Source: Roseateles sp. DAIF2 (GTDB lineage Bacteria > Pseudomonadota > Gammaproteobacteria > Burkholderiales > Burkholderiaceae_C). Taken from it: a DNA stretch of 64,000 nt. Below the pieces are notes generated by a model. The model was given only the letters and a program-made list of their open reading frames with translations, had not been told where the DNA came from and did no database searches. The translations under genes and the position numbers were made by a program. The stretch covers positions 4,092,001 through 4,156,000 of the forward strand of contig NZ_CP049919.1 of NCBI RefSeq assembly GCF_015624425.1, read 5' to 3'. Positions 53,863-64,000 of the stretch are shown here, piece by piece. Numbering within the stretch: the first letter of the stretch is position 1; every line of letters starts with the position of its first letter.

Positions 53863-54162
53863 ATGGCATCATCTCTCAAAGACCTTTTGGCCCAGCGGGC
53901 CGCGCTTGACGAGCAAATTGCCCAAACCAAGGATCGCGAGCGCGCCGATGCGATTGCCAAGGTCAAGAGCCTGATGTCCGACCATGGCCTGACCCTGGCC
54001 GACCTGAGCAGCCGCACGCCCAAGGCCGGCAAGGTCTCCAAGGTGGCGGTCAAATATCGCAACCAGGCCACCGGGGAAACCTGGAGTGGCCGCGGCCTGC
54101 AACCCAAATGGCTGAAGGCGGCCATTGCCGGCGGCGCCAAGCTGGACGATTTCCACGTTTGA
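53863..54162 (+). CDS. H-NS histone-family nucleoid protein
   Basis: A 99-aa xenogeneic-silencer-type protein. It has an N-terminal coiled-coil (about 1-45; LKDLLAQRAALDEQIAQTKD) for oligomerisation and a C-terminal DNA-binding motif YRNQATGETWSGRGLQPKW (about 65-83). The TWSGRG core, which inserts into the AT-rich minor groove, is intact. It resembles short betaproteobacterial H-NS (Bv3F/BpH3 type). Its own promoter and a strong terminator make it monocistronic. Confidence 0.95.
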   Translation: MASSLKDLLAQRAALDEQIAQTKDRERADAIAKVKSLMSDHGLTLADLSSRTPKAGKVSKVAVKYRNQATGETWSGRGLQPKWLKAAIAGGAKLDDFHV

Positions 54163-54236
54163 CGATTCCGAGCCGGGCGCAGCATCGAATCCTCCCGATG
54201 CGCTGATCGGCCCCCGGCATCTTCATGCAATACATC

Positions 54237-54259
54237 GGCCGCCCTCGGGCGGCCTTTTT
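54237..54259 (+). terminator. Intrinsic terminator after the H-NS gene
   Basis: GGCCGCCC (54237-54244) pairs with GGGCGGCC (54247-54254), followed by TTTTT. A classic strong terminator. Confidence 0.9.
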
Positions 54260-54383
54260 CATTCCTGCCGGCGCGGGTTTCGGAGCACCCCAACTGCAGG
54301 GGGCGCCCGCGATATCGCCCCGCGGAGCTCGCGGCTAATATCGGCGGCCTCGCCTGGCCCCACCGGCCGCCCCATCGAGCCCC

Positions 54384-56558
54384 ATGCCGCTCACCATGCC
54401 CTTCCTACCCCTGCTGCAGCGCCTGTTCGCGCCGCGCGCCGCCGCCTGGCCGCCCGAGCTGGCGCTGGCGGGTATCGGCCTGGCGCGCTGGGACCTCGGC
54501 CGCGCACAGGCCAGCGCCTCGCCGCAATGGCTGAGCCTGGCCGGGCCGCTGCCGGCACAGGGCGGACCCGCGGGCTGGCTCGGCCAGCAGGCCCATCCGC
54601 TGGACCGCGCGCGGCTGCAGCCACGGCTGGAGGCTTTATGCCGCAACGCGGCGCTGGACGAGCTGCGCGAGCCGCTGCGGCTGCGCCCGCCGGGCCAGGG
54701 CGACTGGCGCTGGTTCGAGCTGCGCCTGCGGGCCGAGGCGCGCCGGCGCGACGGCCGCGCCCAGCGCCTGTTCGCCACCCTGAGCGACATCTCCGCGCAG
54801 CGGGTGGCCGAGGAGCGCCAGCGCATGAGCGTCGCGCTGTTCCAGCAGGTGCACGAGGGCCTGGTGGTCACCGATCTGAACCATCAGGTGCTGGACGCCA
54901 GCCCCAGCTATTGCCAGCTGATGGGCCGGCCGCGCGAGGCCCTGCAGGGCCGCGTCGCCGCACCGCTGTCGGAGGCCATGCTGCGGCGCTCGGGCCATGA
55001 TCCGGCGCGGCTGCGCCAGGCCGTGCAGGCCGGCGAGACCTGGCAGGGCCTGGTGCAGGGCGAGCGCGACGATGGCCGGCCCTGCAGCCTTCAGCTGAGT
55101 CTGGCCGCAATCCCCGAGCCGGACGGGCCGCCGCGCTACCTGGTGCTGACGGTCAGCGACCTGACCGAGCAGATGCAGCAGCGCGCCCGGCTGGACCAGC
55201 AGCAGGCCTTCGACCCACTGACCGGCCTGCCCAACCAGGCCGAGTTCCGCCTGCGCCTGGAGCAGGCGCTGCAGAGCAGCCAGCGCGAGGGCTTCACGCT
55301 GTGCATCGCCTGCCTGGACCTGGACCATTTCCAGCGCGTCAACGAGCGGCATGGCCGGGCCCTGGGCGACCGCCTGCTGGGCCTGGTGGCCGAGCGGCTG
55401 CGCGGTGCGCTGCGCAGCGGACGCGAATGGTCGGACGACCTGGCGCGCCTGGGCGGCGACGAGTTCGGCCTGCTGCTGCGCTGCCGCGACGCCGCGGAGG
55501 CGCAGCGCGCGCTGGAACGCCTGCTCAATGTGCTGCGCGCCCCCTACCACCTGGAAGGCCTGGCCGAGCCGCTGGACATCGGCGCCAGCCTGGGCGCGAC
55601 GCTCTACCCGCGCGACCAGTCGGACGGCGAGACCCTGCAGCGCCATGCCGCCCATGCGCTGTACCGCGTCAAGCGCTCCGGCCGCAACGGCCACCAGCTG
55701 TTCGACACCGAGAAGCGTGCGCGCAACGAGGCCCAGGCAATGGCGCTGGGCCGCATGCAGGAGGCGCTGGACGCCGGCGAGCTGCGCCTGTTCTACCAGC
55801 CCAAGGTGGACATGCGGCGCGGCCGCGTGCTCGGTGCCGAGGCCCTGCTGCGCTGGCAGCATCCGGAGCGCGGCCTGCTGGCGCCGGCGCATTTCCTGCC
55901 GGTGCTGGAGCGCACCGGACTGGCCGCAGGGGTTGGCGACTGGGTGATCGAGCAGGCGCTGCAGCAATCCAGCCGCTGGCTGGCCCAAGGCCTGGCGCTG
56001 CGCGTCAGCGTCAATGTGACGGCGCGCCATCTGCAGACCCACGATTTCGCGCAGCGCCTGCAGGAGCTGCTGGCGCGCCATCCCGCCGCGCCGCTGGCCG
56101 AGCATCTGATGCTGGAGGTGCTGGAATCGGCGGCGCTGGCCGACATCGAGGCCACCCAGGCCCTGATCCGGCGCTGCCGCCTGCTGGGCGTGTCCTTCGC
56201 GCTGGACGATTTCGGCACCGGCTACTCCACCCTGACCTATCTGAAGCGCCTGCCGGTCGACACGCTGAAGATCGATCGCTCCTTCGTGCAGAACATGCTG
56301 ATCGACGACCAGGACCGCGCGCTGGTCGAGGGCGTGATCGGCCTGGCGCGCCATTTCGGCTGCAGCGTGGTGGCTGAGGGCGTCGAGACCGCCTCGCATG
56401 CACGCGCGCTGATGGCGCTGGGCTGCGACCAGGGCCAGGGCAATGGCATCGCGCTGCCGATGGCGGCCGATGAACTGGCCGACTGGGTGGCCCGCTTCGA
56501 GGCGCGGCCGGTGCTGGCAGGACGCCAGGACGCCGCCGAGGTGAGCGCCATCCACTAG
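54384..56558 (+). CDS. PAS-GGDEF-EAL cyclic-di-GMP protein
   Basis: A 724-aa cyclic-di-GMP turnover protein. Two PAS-like segments (about 30-140 and 150-265) precede the GGDEF domain (about 270-435) with the intact motif LGGDEFGLL (near 355). The EAL domain (about 450-705) has AEALLRW (near 486), the DDFGTGYS motif, and a terminal DQGQGNGIALPM. No membrane helix or signal peptide is seen, so it is cytoplasmic. Both activities look possible; which dominates cannot be told. It ends 10 bp before dnaG. Confidence 0.92.
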   Translation: MPLTMPFLPLLQRLFAPRAAAWPPELALAGIGLARWDLGRAQASASPQWLSLAGPLPAQGGPAGWLGQQAHPLDRARLQPRLEALCRNAALDELREPLRLRPPGQGDWRWFELRLRAEARRRDGRAQRLFATLSDISAQRVAEERQRMSVALFQQVHEGLVVTDLNHQVLDASPSYCQLMGRPREALQGRVAAPLSEAMLRRSGHDPARLRQAVQAGETWQGLVQGERDDGRPCSLQLSLAAIPEPDGPPRYLVLTVSDLTEQMQQRARLDQQQAFDPLTGLPNQAEFRLRLEQALQSSQREGFTLCIACLDLDHFQRVNERHGRALGDRLLGLVAERLRGALRSGREWSDDLARLGGDEFGLLLRCRDAAEAQRALERLLNVLRAPYHLEGLAEPLDIGASLGATLYPRDQSDGETLQRHAAHALYRVKRSGRNGHQLFDTEKRARNEAQAMALGRMQEALDAGELRLFYQPKVDMRRGRVLGAEALLRWQHPERGLLAPAHFLPVLERTGLAAGVGDWVIEQALQQSSRWLAQGLALRVSVNVTARHLQTHDFAQRLQELLARHPAAPLAEHLMLEVLESAALADIEATQALIRRCRLLGVSFALDDFGTGYSTLTYLKRLPVDTLKIDRSFVQNMLIDDQDRALVEGVIGLARHFGCSVVAEGVETASHARALMALGCDQGQGNGIALPMAADELADWVARFEARPVLAGRQDAAEVSAIH

Positions 56559-56568
56559 ACTGTGGCCG

Positions 56569-58563
56569 GTGATCCCACCCGGCTTTATCCAAGATCTGCT
56601 CGCCCGCATCGACATCGTCGAGGTGGTGGGCCGCCATGTCGACCTGAAGAAGGCCGGCATCAACCACAAGGGCCTGTGCCCCTTCCACGGCGAGAAATCG
56701 CCCAGCTTCACCGTCAGCCCGAGCCGCCAGACCTACCATTGCTTCGGCTGCGGCGTGCATGGCAATGCGATCGGCTTCCTGATGGAGCATACCGGCGCCG
56801 GCTTCGTCGAGGCGGTCGAGGACCTGGCCCAGCAGGCCGGCATGCAGGTGCCGCAGGACGACCGCTCGGCCGAGGAGCGCGAGCGCGCCAAGCTGCAGAA
56901 GGCGCACCAGGCCACCCTGACCGACGTGCTGGCCCGCGCCAGCGACCATTACCGCGCCCAGCTCAAGAAGAACCCACGCGCGATCGACTACCTGAAGCGC
57001 CGCGGCCTGACCGGCCAGATCGCCGCCCGCTTCGCGCTCGGCTATGCGCCCGAGGGCTGGCGCACCCTGGCCAGCGCCTTCCCGAGCTATGACGACCCGC
57101 TGCTGGCCGAGTCCGGCATGGTGATCAGCCAGGCCAAGGAGGGCACGCAGGAGCAGAAGCGCTATGACCGCTTCCGCGACCGCGTCATGTTCCCGATCCG
57201 CAATGTGCAGGGCGAGTACATCGGTTTCGGCGGCCGCATCCTCGACAAGGGCGAGCCCAAGTACCTGAACTCGCCCGAGACCCCGGTGTTCAGCAAGGGC
57301 CGCGAGCTCTACGGCCTCTACGAAGGCCGCCAGGGCCTGCGCCAGCGCGGCTATGCGCTGGTGGTCGAGGGCTATATGGACGTGGTGGCGCTGGCCCAGC
57401 ATGGCTTCGCCAATGCGGTCGCGACCCTGGGCACGGCCTGCACCGCCGAGCATGTGCAGAAGCTGTTCCGCTTCACCGAATCGGTGGTGTTCAGCTTCGA
57501 CGGCGACGCCGCCGGCCGCCGCGCCGCCGGTCGCGCGTTGGAGGCCGCCCTGCCGCATGCCAGCGATACCCGCACGATCAAGTTCCTGTTCCTGCCGGCC
57601 GAGCATGACCCCGACTCCTATGTGCGCGAGCTCGGCGCCGAGGCCTTCGAGCGCTGCGTCGGCGAAGCGGTGCCGCTGTCGCGCCAGCTGGTCGAGGCCG
57701 CCTCCGACGGCTGCGACCTGGACAGCGCCGAGGGCCGTGCGCGCTTCCTCGCCAATGCCAAACCGCTGTGGAACGCCCTGCCCCAGGGCCTGCTGAAGCG
57801 CCAGCTGCTGGGCGAGCTGGCCAAGCGCGCCCAGCTGCCGGACCAGGAGCTGATGGGCCTGTGGCAGGCCGGCGGCGCGCCGCGCGCGCACCAGGGCGGC
57901 GGGGGCGGTGGCGCGGAGCGCTACCTGTCCGAGGCTCCGCCCGATTACGACATCCCGCCGGGCGAGATGCCGATCTACGAGGAAGAGCTGCCCGCCGGCG
58001 GCGTCCAGGCCGCGGCGCCGGCACGCAAGGAATGGAAGCCCAAGGGCGAGTGGAAACCCAAGAAGGACTGGAAGCCAGGTGGCAAGGGCGACTGGAAGCG
58101 CCGCGGCGAACCGACCGACGAGACCATCGGCACGCCGCGCCGCCAGCCGGTCGGCCGGGCCGATCACACCTTGCGCATGCTGCTGCTCAACAGCGCCTGG
58201 TGGGAGCGCCTGTCCGACCAAGACCATCAGCTGTTGCACGAGCTGCCCGGCATCCACGGCGAGCTGGTCGCCTGGCTGGAGCGCTTCCTGGTCAACCAGG
58301 GCCCCGGCCCCTGGTCGGCGCTGGAGGCCGCGCTGGCCGAGGACGGCCTGCTGGAGGCGGCCAGCGCCCTGGTCGGCAGCGTCTATGCCGAGGAGGAGGC
58401 GCTGTTCGAGGATCTGGAACAGCTGGTCAAGAAGCTCCTGATCGAGCAGTTGGAGGCCGAGTCACGGGCCCTGGTGGCCAGCAATCCGCAGGGGCCGGAG
58501 CTGGAGCGCCTGCGCGAGCTGAATGCCAAGATCCGCGACCTGAAGACGCCCGCCGCGGTCTGA
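56569..58563 (+). CDS. dnaG: DNA primase with a Trp/Lys-rich linker repeat
   Basis: A 664-aa primase that makes RNA primers for replication. The zinc finger has Cys37, His40, Cys58 and Cys61 (CPFHGEKSPSF and YHCFGCG). The Toprim catalytic part includes VVEGYMDVVAL and SFDGDAAGRRAAGRALE. The C-terminal DnaB-binding domain is present. Between them, about residues 487-510, the linker repeats a WKPK motif four times. Start is GTG at 56569. No rpsU is upstream; rpoD follows after a 323-bp gap with its own promoter. Confidence 0.96.
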   Translation: MIPPGFIQDLLARIDIVEVVGRHVDLKKAGINHKGLCPFHGEKSPSFTVSPSRQTYHCFGCGVHGNAIGFLMEHTGAGFVEAVEDLAQQAGMQVPQDDRSAEERERAKLQKAHQATLTDVLARASDHYRAQLKKNPRAIDYLKRRGLTGQIAARFALGYAPEGWRTLASAFPSYDDPLLAESGMVISQAKEGTQEQKRYDRFRDRVMFPIRNVQGEYIGFGGRILDKGEPKYLNSPETPVFSKGRELYGLYEGRQGLRQRGYALVVEGYMDVVALAQHGFANAVATLGTACTAEHVQKLFRFTESVVFSFDGDAAGRRAAGRALEAALPHASDTRTIKFLFLPAEHDPDSYVRELGAEAFERCVGEAVPLSRQLVEAASDGCDLDSAEGRARFLANAKPLWNALPQGLLKRQLLGELAKRAQLPDQELMGLWQAGGAPRAHQGGGGGGAERYLSEAPPDYDIPPGEMPIYEEELPAGGVQAAAPARKEWKPKGEWKPKKDWKPGGKGDWKRRGEPTDETIGTPRRQPVGRADHTLRMLLLNSAWWERLSDQDHQLLHELPGIHGELVAWLERFLVNQGPGPWSALEAALAEDGLLEAASALVGSVYAEEEALFEDLEQLVKKLLIEQLEAESRALVASNPQGPELERLRELNAKIRDLKTPAAV

Positions 58564-58575
58564 ACGACCCGGTTT

Positions 58576-58604
58576 TTGACCTTTTGACGAAATCTGACGA
58601 TAAT
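58576..58604 (+). promoter_or_regulatory. Sigma-70 promoter of rpoD
   Basis: TTGACC (58576-58581) and GATAAT (58599-58604) are exactly 17 bp apart, a near-consensus promoter. It begins 12 bp after the dnaG stop. It predicts an rpoD leader of about 275 nt, spanning the whole 323-bp gap, where I see no other gene. Confidence 0.75.
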
Positions 58605-58886
58605 TAAGGGTTTTCGCGCGCGTCAAGAGTGACGGTAGCGATCATGCCGGTCCCGGCCACCCAGCGAAACTGGGCACCCATTGAGGTATCAGGCCACCTT
58701 TAACCGCCATACGCTGCATCTTCAAACGTTCACGCCAGCTTGCACGCGCCACGTCCGGTCTGCCGCCCCAGCGGCACCGGGCGTTTGAAAAGCCACCTGG
58801 GCCACGCTTCGCTTGATTGCGATGTACGGGGCTCCGGGTGGCTGCCGCATTGCCAAGCTCAGATTGAATCCACCGCAAGGACCTGC

Positions 58887-61106
<2,220 letters not shown>

Positions 61107-61138
61107 GGGTTGGCCGAGGACGTTGTCGCCGCGAGGCG

Positions 61139-61163
61139 GCATCACTCGTTCAACGAGTGATGC
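61139..61163. repeat. 25-bp palindrome between rpoD and its displaced 3'-end copy
   Basis: GCATCACTCGTT and its exact complement flank one C (61151), giving a CGTTCAACG centre. It could form a 12-bp hairpin. The centre resembles that of the larger palindrome at 39370-39404. There is no T-tract, so it is not a normal terminator. Confidence 0.75.
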
Positions 61164-61201
61164 GGAGCCTGCGCCCTGACTCGCGCGGCGAGGCCGAGCC
61201 C

Positions 61202-61231
61202 AAGCTCCGCACCTACCTGGACAACCTGTAG
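61202..61231 (+). pseudogene. Displaced second copy of the rpoD 3' end
   Basis: The 30 bases encode KLRTYLDNL and TAG. The live rpoD end at 61077-61106 encodes KLRTYLDNL and TAA. By my count 26 of 30 bases match; all differences are silent or in the stop codon. The start-to-start offset is 125 bp. The terminator for the operon lies just past this copy, so it looks like the older gene end. Confidence 0.8.
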
Positions 61232-61254
61232 TCGGGTTCACAGGCAAGACCCAA

Positions 61255-61282
61255 GGGCCGGAGGCAACTCCGGCCCTTTTTT
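61255..61282 (+). terminator. Intrinsic terminator of rpoD
   Basis: GGGCCGGAG (61255-61263), loop GCAA, CTCCGGCCC (61268-61276), then TTTTTT (61277-61282). A perfect 9-bp stem. Confidence 0.93.
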
Positions 61283-61397
61283 CTTGCCGCCCAGCGCCCG
61301 CACCCTTGTTTCTCCGCGTTAATGCGGCGATCGACCGGCGCGACGGCCGGCTACACTGAGAAATCCTTCACAAAACGCCTGCCTGCCTCGCCCGCCC

Positions 61398-62381
61398 ATG
61401 ACCGACATCCGCGAACGCACCGTGCTCTTTGCCGACCTGCGCGGCAGCACGGCGCTGTTCGAGACCCTGGGCAATGCCGAGGCCACCTCGGTGGTCACGC
61501 ACACCGTCGGCCTGATCGGCCAGGCGGTGGACGAATGCGGCGGCAAGCTGGTCAAGACCCTGGGCGACGGCCTGATGGCCGTGTTCGAGGGCCCGCGCGA
61601 CGGCATCAAGTCCGCCATCCGCATGCATGAGCTGCTGGAGCGCGTCGTCTCGCGCGGCAAGCAGCATGGCGCCTCGCCGGGCCTGCGCGCCTTGCGCATG
61701 CAGGTGGCGCTGGCGCGCGGCGAGGTGGTCGAGATGGGCGGCGACTGCTTCGGCGACGCGGTCAATGTCGCGGCGCGCCTGCTGGACCATGCCGGCGACA
61801 ACGAGACCCTGATCACCGCCGAGGTGCTGGCCGGCCTGCCCAGCACCCTGAAGGCGCGCTTTCGCAGCCTGGACCTGATCTCGGTGCGCGGCCGGGCCGA
61901 GCCGGTGCATGTGCATGTGCTGGACAAGCCCAGCCAGGGCGACGTGGCCGCGACCCAGTTCGGCGAGGTGCGCCATGCCGCCACCGAGCCCGACGGCATC
62001 CGCCTGATCTGGATGGACCTGGACCGCGTGTTCGACATCGACAATATGCCGATCGTGCTGGGCCGCAGCGTGCAGGCCACCTACTGCATCACCGACGGCC
62101 GCGTCTCGCGCTCGCATGCACGCATCGACTGGCATGGCGGCAGTTTCTCGCTGACCGACCTCAGCTACAACGGCACCTTCGTGCGCTTCGGCGCCGCCGG
62201 CGAGATCCTCAGCCTGCGCCGTGGCAGCTGCACCCTGCATGGCAGCGGCGTGATCGGCCTGGGCAGCCCGCCGATCGACGCGGTCGCGCCGGCCGTGCGC
62301 TTCGAGGTGCTGCATTTCGCCGACACCGAACCGCTGGGCAGCGGCTCCAGCGGCCGGCGCTCGCGCGGCACCGGCGGCTGA
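61398..62381 (+). CDS. Class III nucleotide cyclase fused to a C-terminal FHA domain
   Basis: A 327-aa protein. The N-terminal cyclase domain (about 5-180) has the metal-binding Asp13 in FADLRGSTALFE and Asp57 in KTLGDGLMAVF. It also has GGDCFGDAVNVAARLLDHA, the transition-state helix. The FHA domain (about 200-300) has IVLGRSV, SRSHARIDWHGG and LTDLSYNGTFV, where Arg and Ser residues that read phosphothreonine are in place. It should make cAMP or cGMP in the cytoplasm, controlled by phosphothreonine partners. It is monocistronic or precedes hemH by 30 bp. Confidence 0.9.
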   Translation: MTDIRERTVLFADLRGSTALFETLGNAEATSVVTHTVGLIGQAVDECGGKLVKTLGDGLMAVFEGPRDGIKSAIRMHELLERVVSRGKQHGASPGLRALRMQVALARGEVVEMGGDCFGDAVNVAARLLDHAGDNETLITAEVLAGLPSTLKARFRSLDLISVRGRAEPVHVHVLDKPSQGDVAATQFGEVRHAATEPDGIRLIWMDLDRVFDIDNMPIVLGRSVQATYCITDGRVSRSHARIDWHGGSFSLTDLSYNGTFVRFGAAGEILSLRRGSCTLHGSGVIGLGSPPIDAVAPAVRFEVLHFADTEPLGSGSSGRRSRGTGG

Positions 62382-62411
62382 TCAACGCCGCCGCCCCCTT
62401 CCTCATCCCGC

Positions 62412-63467
62412 ATGCCCTACCGAGCCGAAGCCCCCCAAACCCGCAGCAGCGCTACCGCCCCCAGCACCGCCCTGCTCCTGTGCAACCTCGGCACGCCGGA
62501 TGCGCCCACCGCGCCGGCCACGCGCCGCTATCTCGCGCAGTTCCTCAGCGACCCGCGCGTGGTCGAGATCCCCAAGCTGCTCTGGCAGCTGATCCTGCAC
62601 GGCATCATCCTGCGCGTGCGGCCGGCCAAGTCGGCCGCCAAGTACGCGACGATCTGGCAGCCCGAGGGCTCGCCGCTGAAGGTCTGGACCGAGAAGCAGG
62701 CCAAGCTGCTGCAGGGCTATCTGGGCGAGCGCGGCCACCGCCTGACGGTGCGCTACGCGATGCGCTACGGCAACCCGGCGATCGGCGCCGAGCTGAGCCG
62801 GCTGCGCGCCGAGGGCATCACCCGCGTGCTGGTGCTGCCGGCCTACCCGCAGTACTGCGCCGCCACCACCGCCAGCGTGGTCGACGATGTGGCGCGCTGG
62901 GCTCTCGAGACCCGGCACCTGCCCGAGCTGCGTTTCATCAACCATTACCACGACGAGCCCGCCTATATCGCCGCGCTGGCCGACAGCGTGCGCGCCCATT
63001 GGCGCCAGAACGGCCGACCCGAGCTGCTGGTGATGAGCTTTCACGGCATGCCCGCGCGCACCCGCGACCTGGGCGACCCGTATCACAGCGAATGCCTGGA
63101 GACCGGCCGCCTGCTGGCCGAGGCCCTGGGCCTGGCGCCCGAGCAGTACCTGATCACCTTCCAGAGCCGCTTCGGCAAGGCCAAGTGGCTGGAGCCCTAT
63201 ACCGAACCCACCCTGCGCGCGCGCGCCCGGGCCGGGCTGAAGAAGGTCGACCTGATCTGCCCCGGCTTCAGCGCCGACTGCCTGGAAACGCTGGAGGAGA
63301 TCGCCCAGGAGGCGCGCGAGGCCTTCCTGCACGAGGGCGGCCAGGACTTCGGCTACATCCCCTGCCTGAACGACAGCCCAGCCGGCATGGCCATGCTGAC
63401 GAGCCTGGCGGAGCGGCATCTGCAGGGCTGGGACACCCGGACCGCCGCACCGGGCACTGTCCGCTGA
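62412..63467 (+). CDS. hemH: Ferrochelatase HemH
   Basis: A 351-aa enzyme inserting Fe2+ into protoporphyrin IX, the last heme step. LLLCNLGTPDAP at the start, the catalytic His in MSFHGMPARTRDLGDPY, and FQSRFGKAKWLEPYT are family signatures. HemF (coproporphyrinogen oxidase) is also in this window but far away. It begins 30 bp after the cyclase-FHA gene, so they may share a transcript. Confidence 0.97.
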   Translation: MPYRAEAPQTRSSATAPSTALLLCNLGTPDAPTAPATRRYLAQFLSDPRVVEIPKLLWQLILHGIILRVRPAKSAAKYATIWQPEGSPLKVWTEKQAKLLQGYLGERGHRLTVRYAMRYGNPAIGAELSRLRAEGITRVLVLPAYPQYCAATTASVVDDVARWALETRHLPELRFINHYHDEPAYIAALADSVRAHWRQNGRPELLVMSFHGMPARTRDLGDPYHSECLETGRLLAEALGLAPEQYLITFQSRFGKAKWLEPYTEPTLRARARAGLKKVDLICPGFSADCLETLEEIAQEAREAFLHEGGQDFGYIPCLNDSPAGMAMLTSLAERHLQGWDTRTAAPGTVR

Positions 63468-63815
63468 ATTCCACGCCTTGTTGCAAGCAAGGCACAGGTT
63501 CAGCCCCCTGGATGCCACGGCGGGCGATCGCGCCAGCCGGCGCTGAAAGCGCCACCATGCGCCCTTCTCGGCCCATCTTTCTGTAAATCTTCGTAAACAA
63601 ACCCGATGTCGGCCGGTGCGGCCGGCCGCCGCATGGCCGCTCCGAAGCACCGCCCGTCCGCGCTCAGAAACGCTCAGATTCGCCGCAAACCCTCCCCCTA
63701 AGCTGCCCGCATGCGTGCGGTGAGCGGGCCCTAGAGAGCCGGATCGCCATCGACGCCCGACAACAGAACACAGGGCCGGCGCCGCCCGTAGGACGTCGCA
63801 AGGTTGGGACCGAAG
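63468..63815. other. Intergenic region upstream of the last gene
   Basis: 348 bp with no convincing gene. A CCTTG/CAAGG dyad (about 63477-63493) and GCCCGC/GCGGGC arms near 63706-63730 could form hairpins. There is no T-tract and I could not match the leader of the last gene to a known riboswitch. Confidence 0.45.
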
Positions 63816-64000
63816 ATGAAGCTAACGAGGGAAGTGGCCGTGCTGGGTGCTCATATCGCGCTGGCACTGTGCATGGGGGGAATGTCCGCGCCGGCCATGG
63901 CGGCGGATGAAAGCGGGCGGGCGCTAGAGGCCAGCCTGCTGGTGACCTCGCCGGGCCTGCAGCGCCTGCAGATCGAGGCGCCGGTGGGTGGCCTGGCCCA
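63816..64000 (+). CDS. Exported protein, partial (C-terminus outside window)
   Basis: Only about 61 residues are visible. After MKLTREVAVLGAH, a hydrophobic stretch (IALALCMGGMSAPAMAA) makes a Sec signal peptide. The mature part begins DESGRALEASLLVTSPGL. No family is recognisable from this fragment. No clean Shine-Dalgarno is seen directly upstream of the ATG. The gene runs off the right edge. Confidence 0.6.
   Translation, partial: MKLTREVAVLGAHIALALCMGGMSAPAMAADESGRALEASLLVTSPGLQRLQIEAPVGGLA

Noticed and set aside
63660..63815. Possible riboswitch in the leader of the last gene
   Set aside because: A few conserved-looking short motifs appear, but they fit no riboswitch class I can name.

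Overview
The window is chromosomal DNA from a GC-rich betaproteobacterium. Gene content and order point to the Burkholderiales, most likely the Roseateles/Paucibacter/Pelomonas/Rubrivivax group (Sphaerotilaceae). The clues are tolB-pal-cpoB, dnaX-ybaB-recR, gloB-mltD beside a yafS-like methyltransferase and rnhA, dnaG-rpoD, a short H-NS protein, and large Xanthomonas/Caulobacter-type TonB receptors. This placement is inferred; there is no rRNA marker in the window. Almost all of it is dense coding sequence. I see no tRNA, rRNA, CRISPR array, insertion sequence or prophage gene.

Layout. 1-3.2 kb (minus): a truncated YeeE/YedE-type transporter, then cpoB, pal and tolB for the cell-envelope Tol-Pal system. 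3.3-5.7 kb (plus): an AhpD-like protein, an orphan glutamate/aspartate-type binding protein and an Asp/Glu racemase, with a textbook LysR-type site in front of the binding protein. 5.6-14.1 kb (minus): a tightly packed run yebC, purD, acyltransferase, hemF, nadD, rsfS, rlmH, maf, rng, lysR, with several stop/start overlaps. 14.3-18.3 kb (plus): a HerA-like ATPase, a DUF2306 membrane protein and a LytS/LytTR-type two-component pair. 18.4-25.3 kb (minus): two large TonB-dependent receptors, the first preceded by two LacI-family-like operators. 25.6-32 kb: two small uncharacterised genes, a deoxycytidylate deaminase, a Crp/Fnr regulator and an RND efflux pair. 32-41 kb: rnhA, a methyltransferase, gloB, mltD, a MAPEG protein, recR, ybaB, dnaX, a hairpin-rich repeat, a divergent PurM-like protein and a SirB protein. 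41.1 kb: the signal recognition particle RNA. 41.3-46.7 kb: an isomerase, a small lipoprotein, and a pseudokinase-HDOD / kinase-HDOD-GAF pair. 46.8-54.2 kb: hrpA, argA, yggX, an iron-type binding protein behind a Fur-like box, and an H-NS gene. 54.4-64 kb: a GGDEF/EAL protein, dnaG, rpoD, a nucleotide cyclase fused to FHA, hemH, and the start of an unidentified exported protein.

The most unusual signal is at two gene ends. A second, codon-level copy of the last codons and stop of rpoD lies 95 bp after its stop, and a second copy of the end of yggX lies 62 bp after its stop. In both cases the intervening spacer holds a hairpin, the two copies differ mostly at silent positions, and the displaced rpoD copy is followed by an intrinsic terminator. 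This looks like gene 3' ends that were replaced while the older end was left downstream, either by tiny integrating elements or by short-patch recombination. The second most interesting item is the regulatory pair at 42.3-46.7 kb, in which an intact Ser/Thr kinase and a catalytically dead kinase each carry an HDOD domain.
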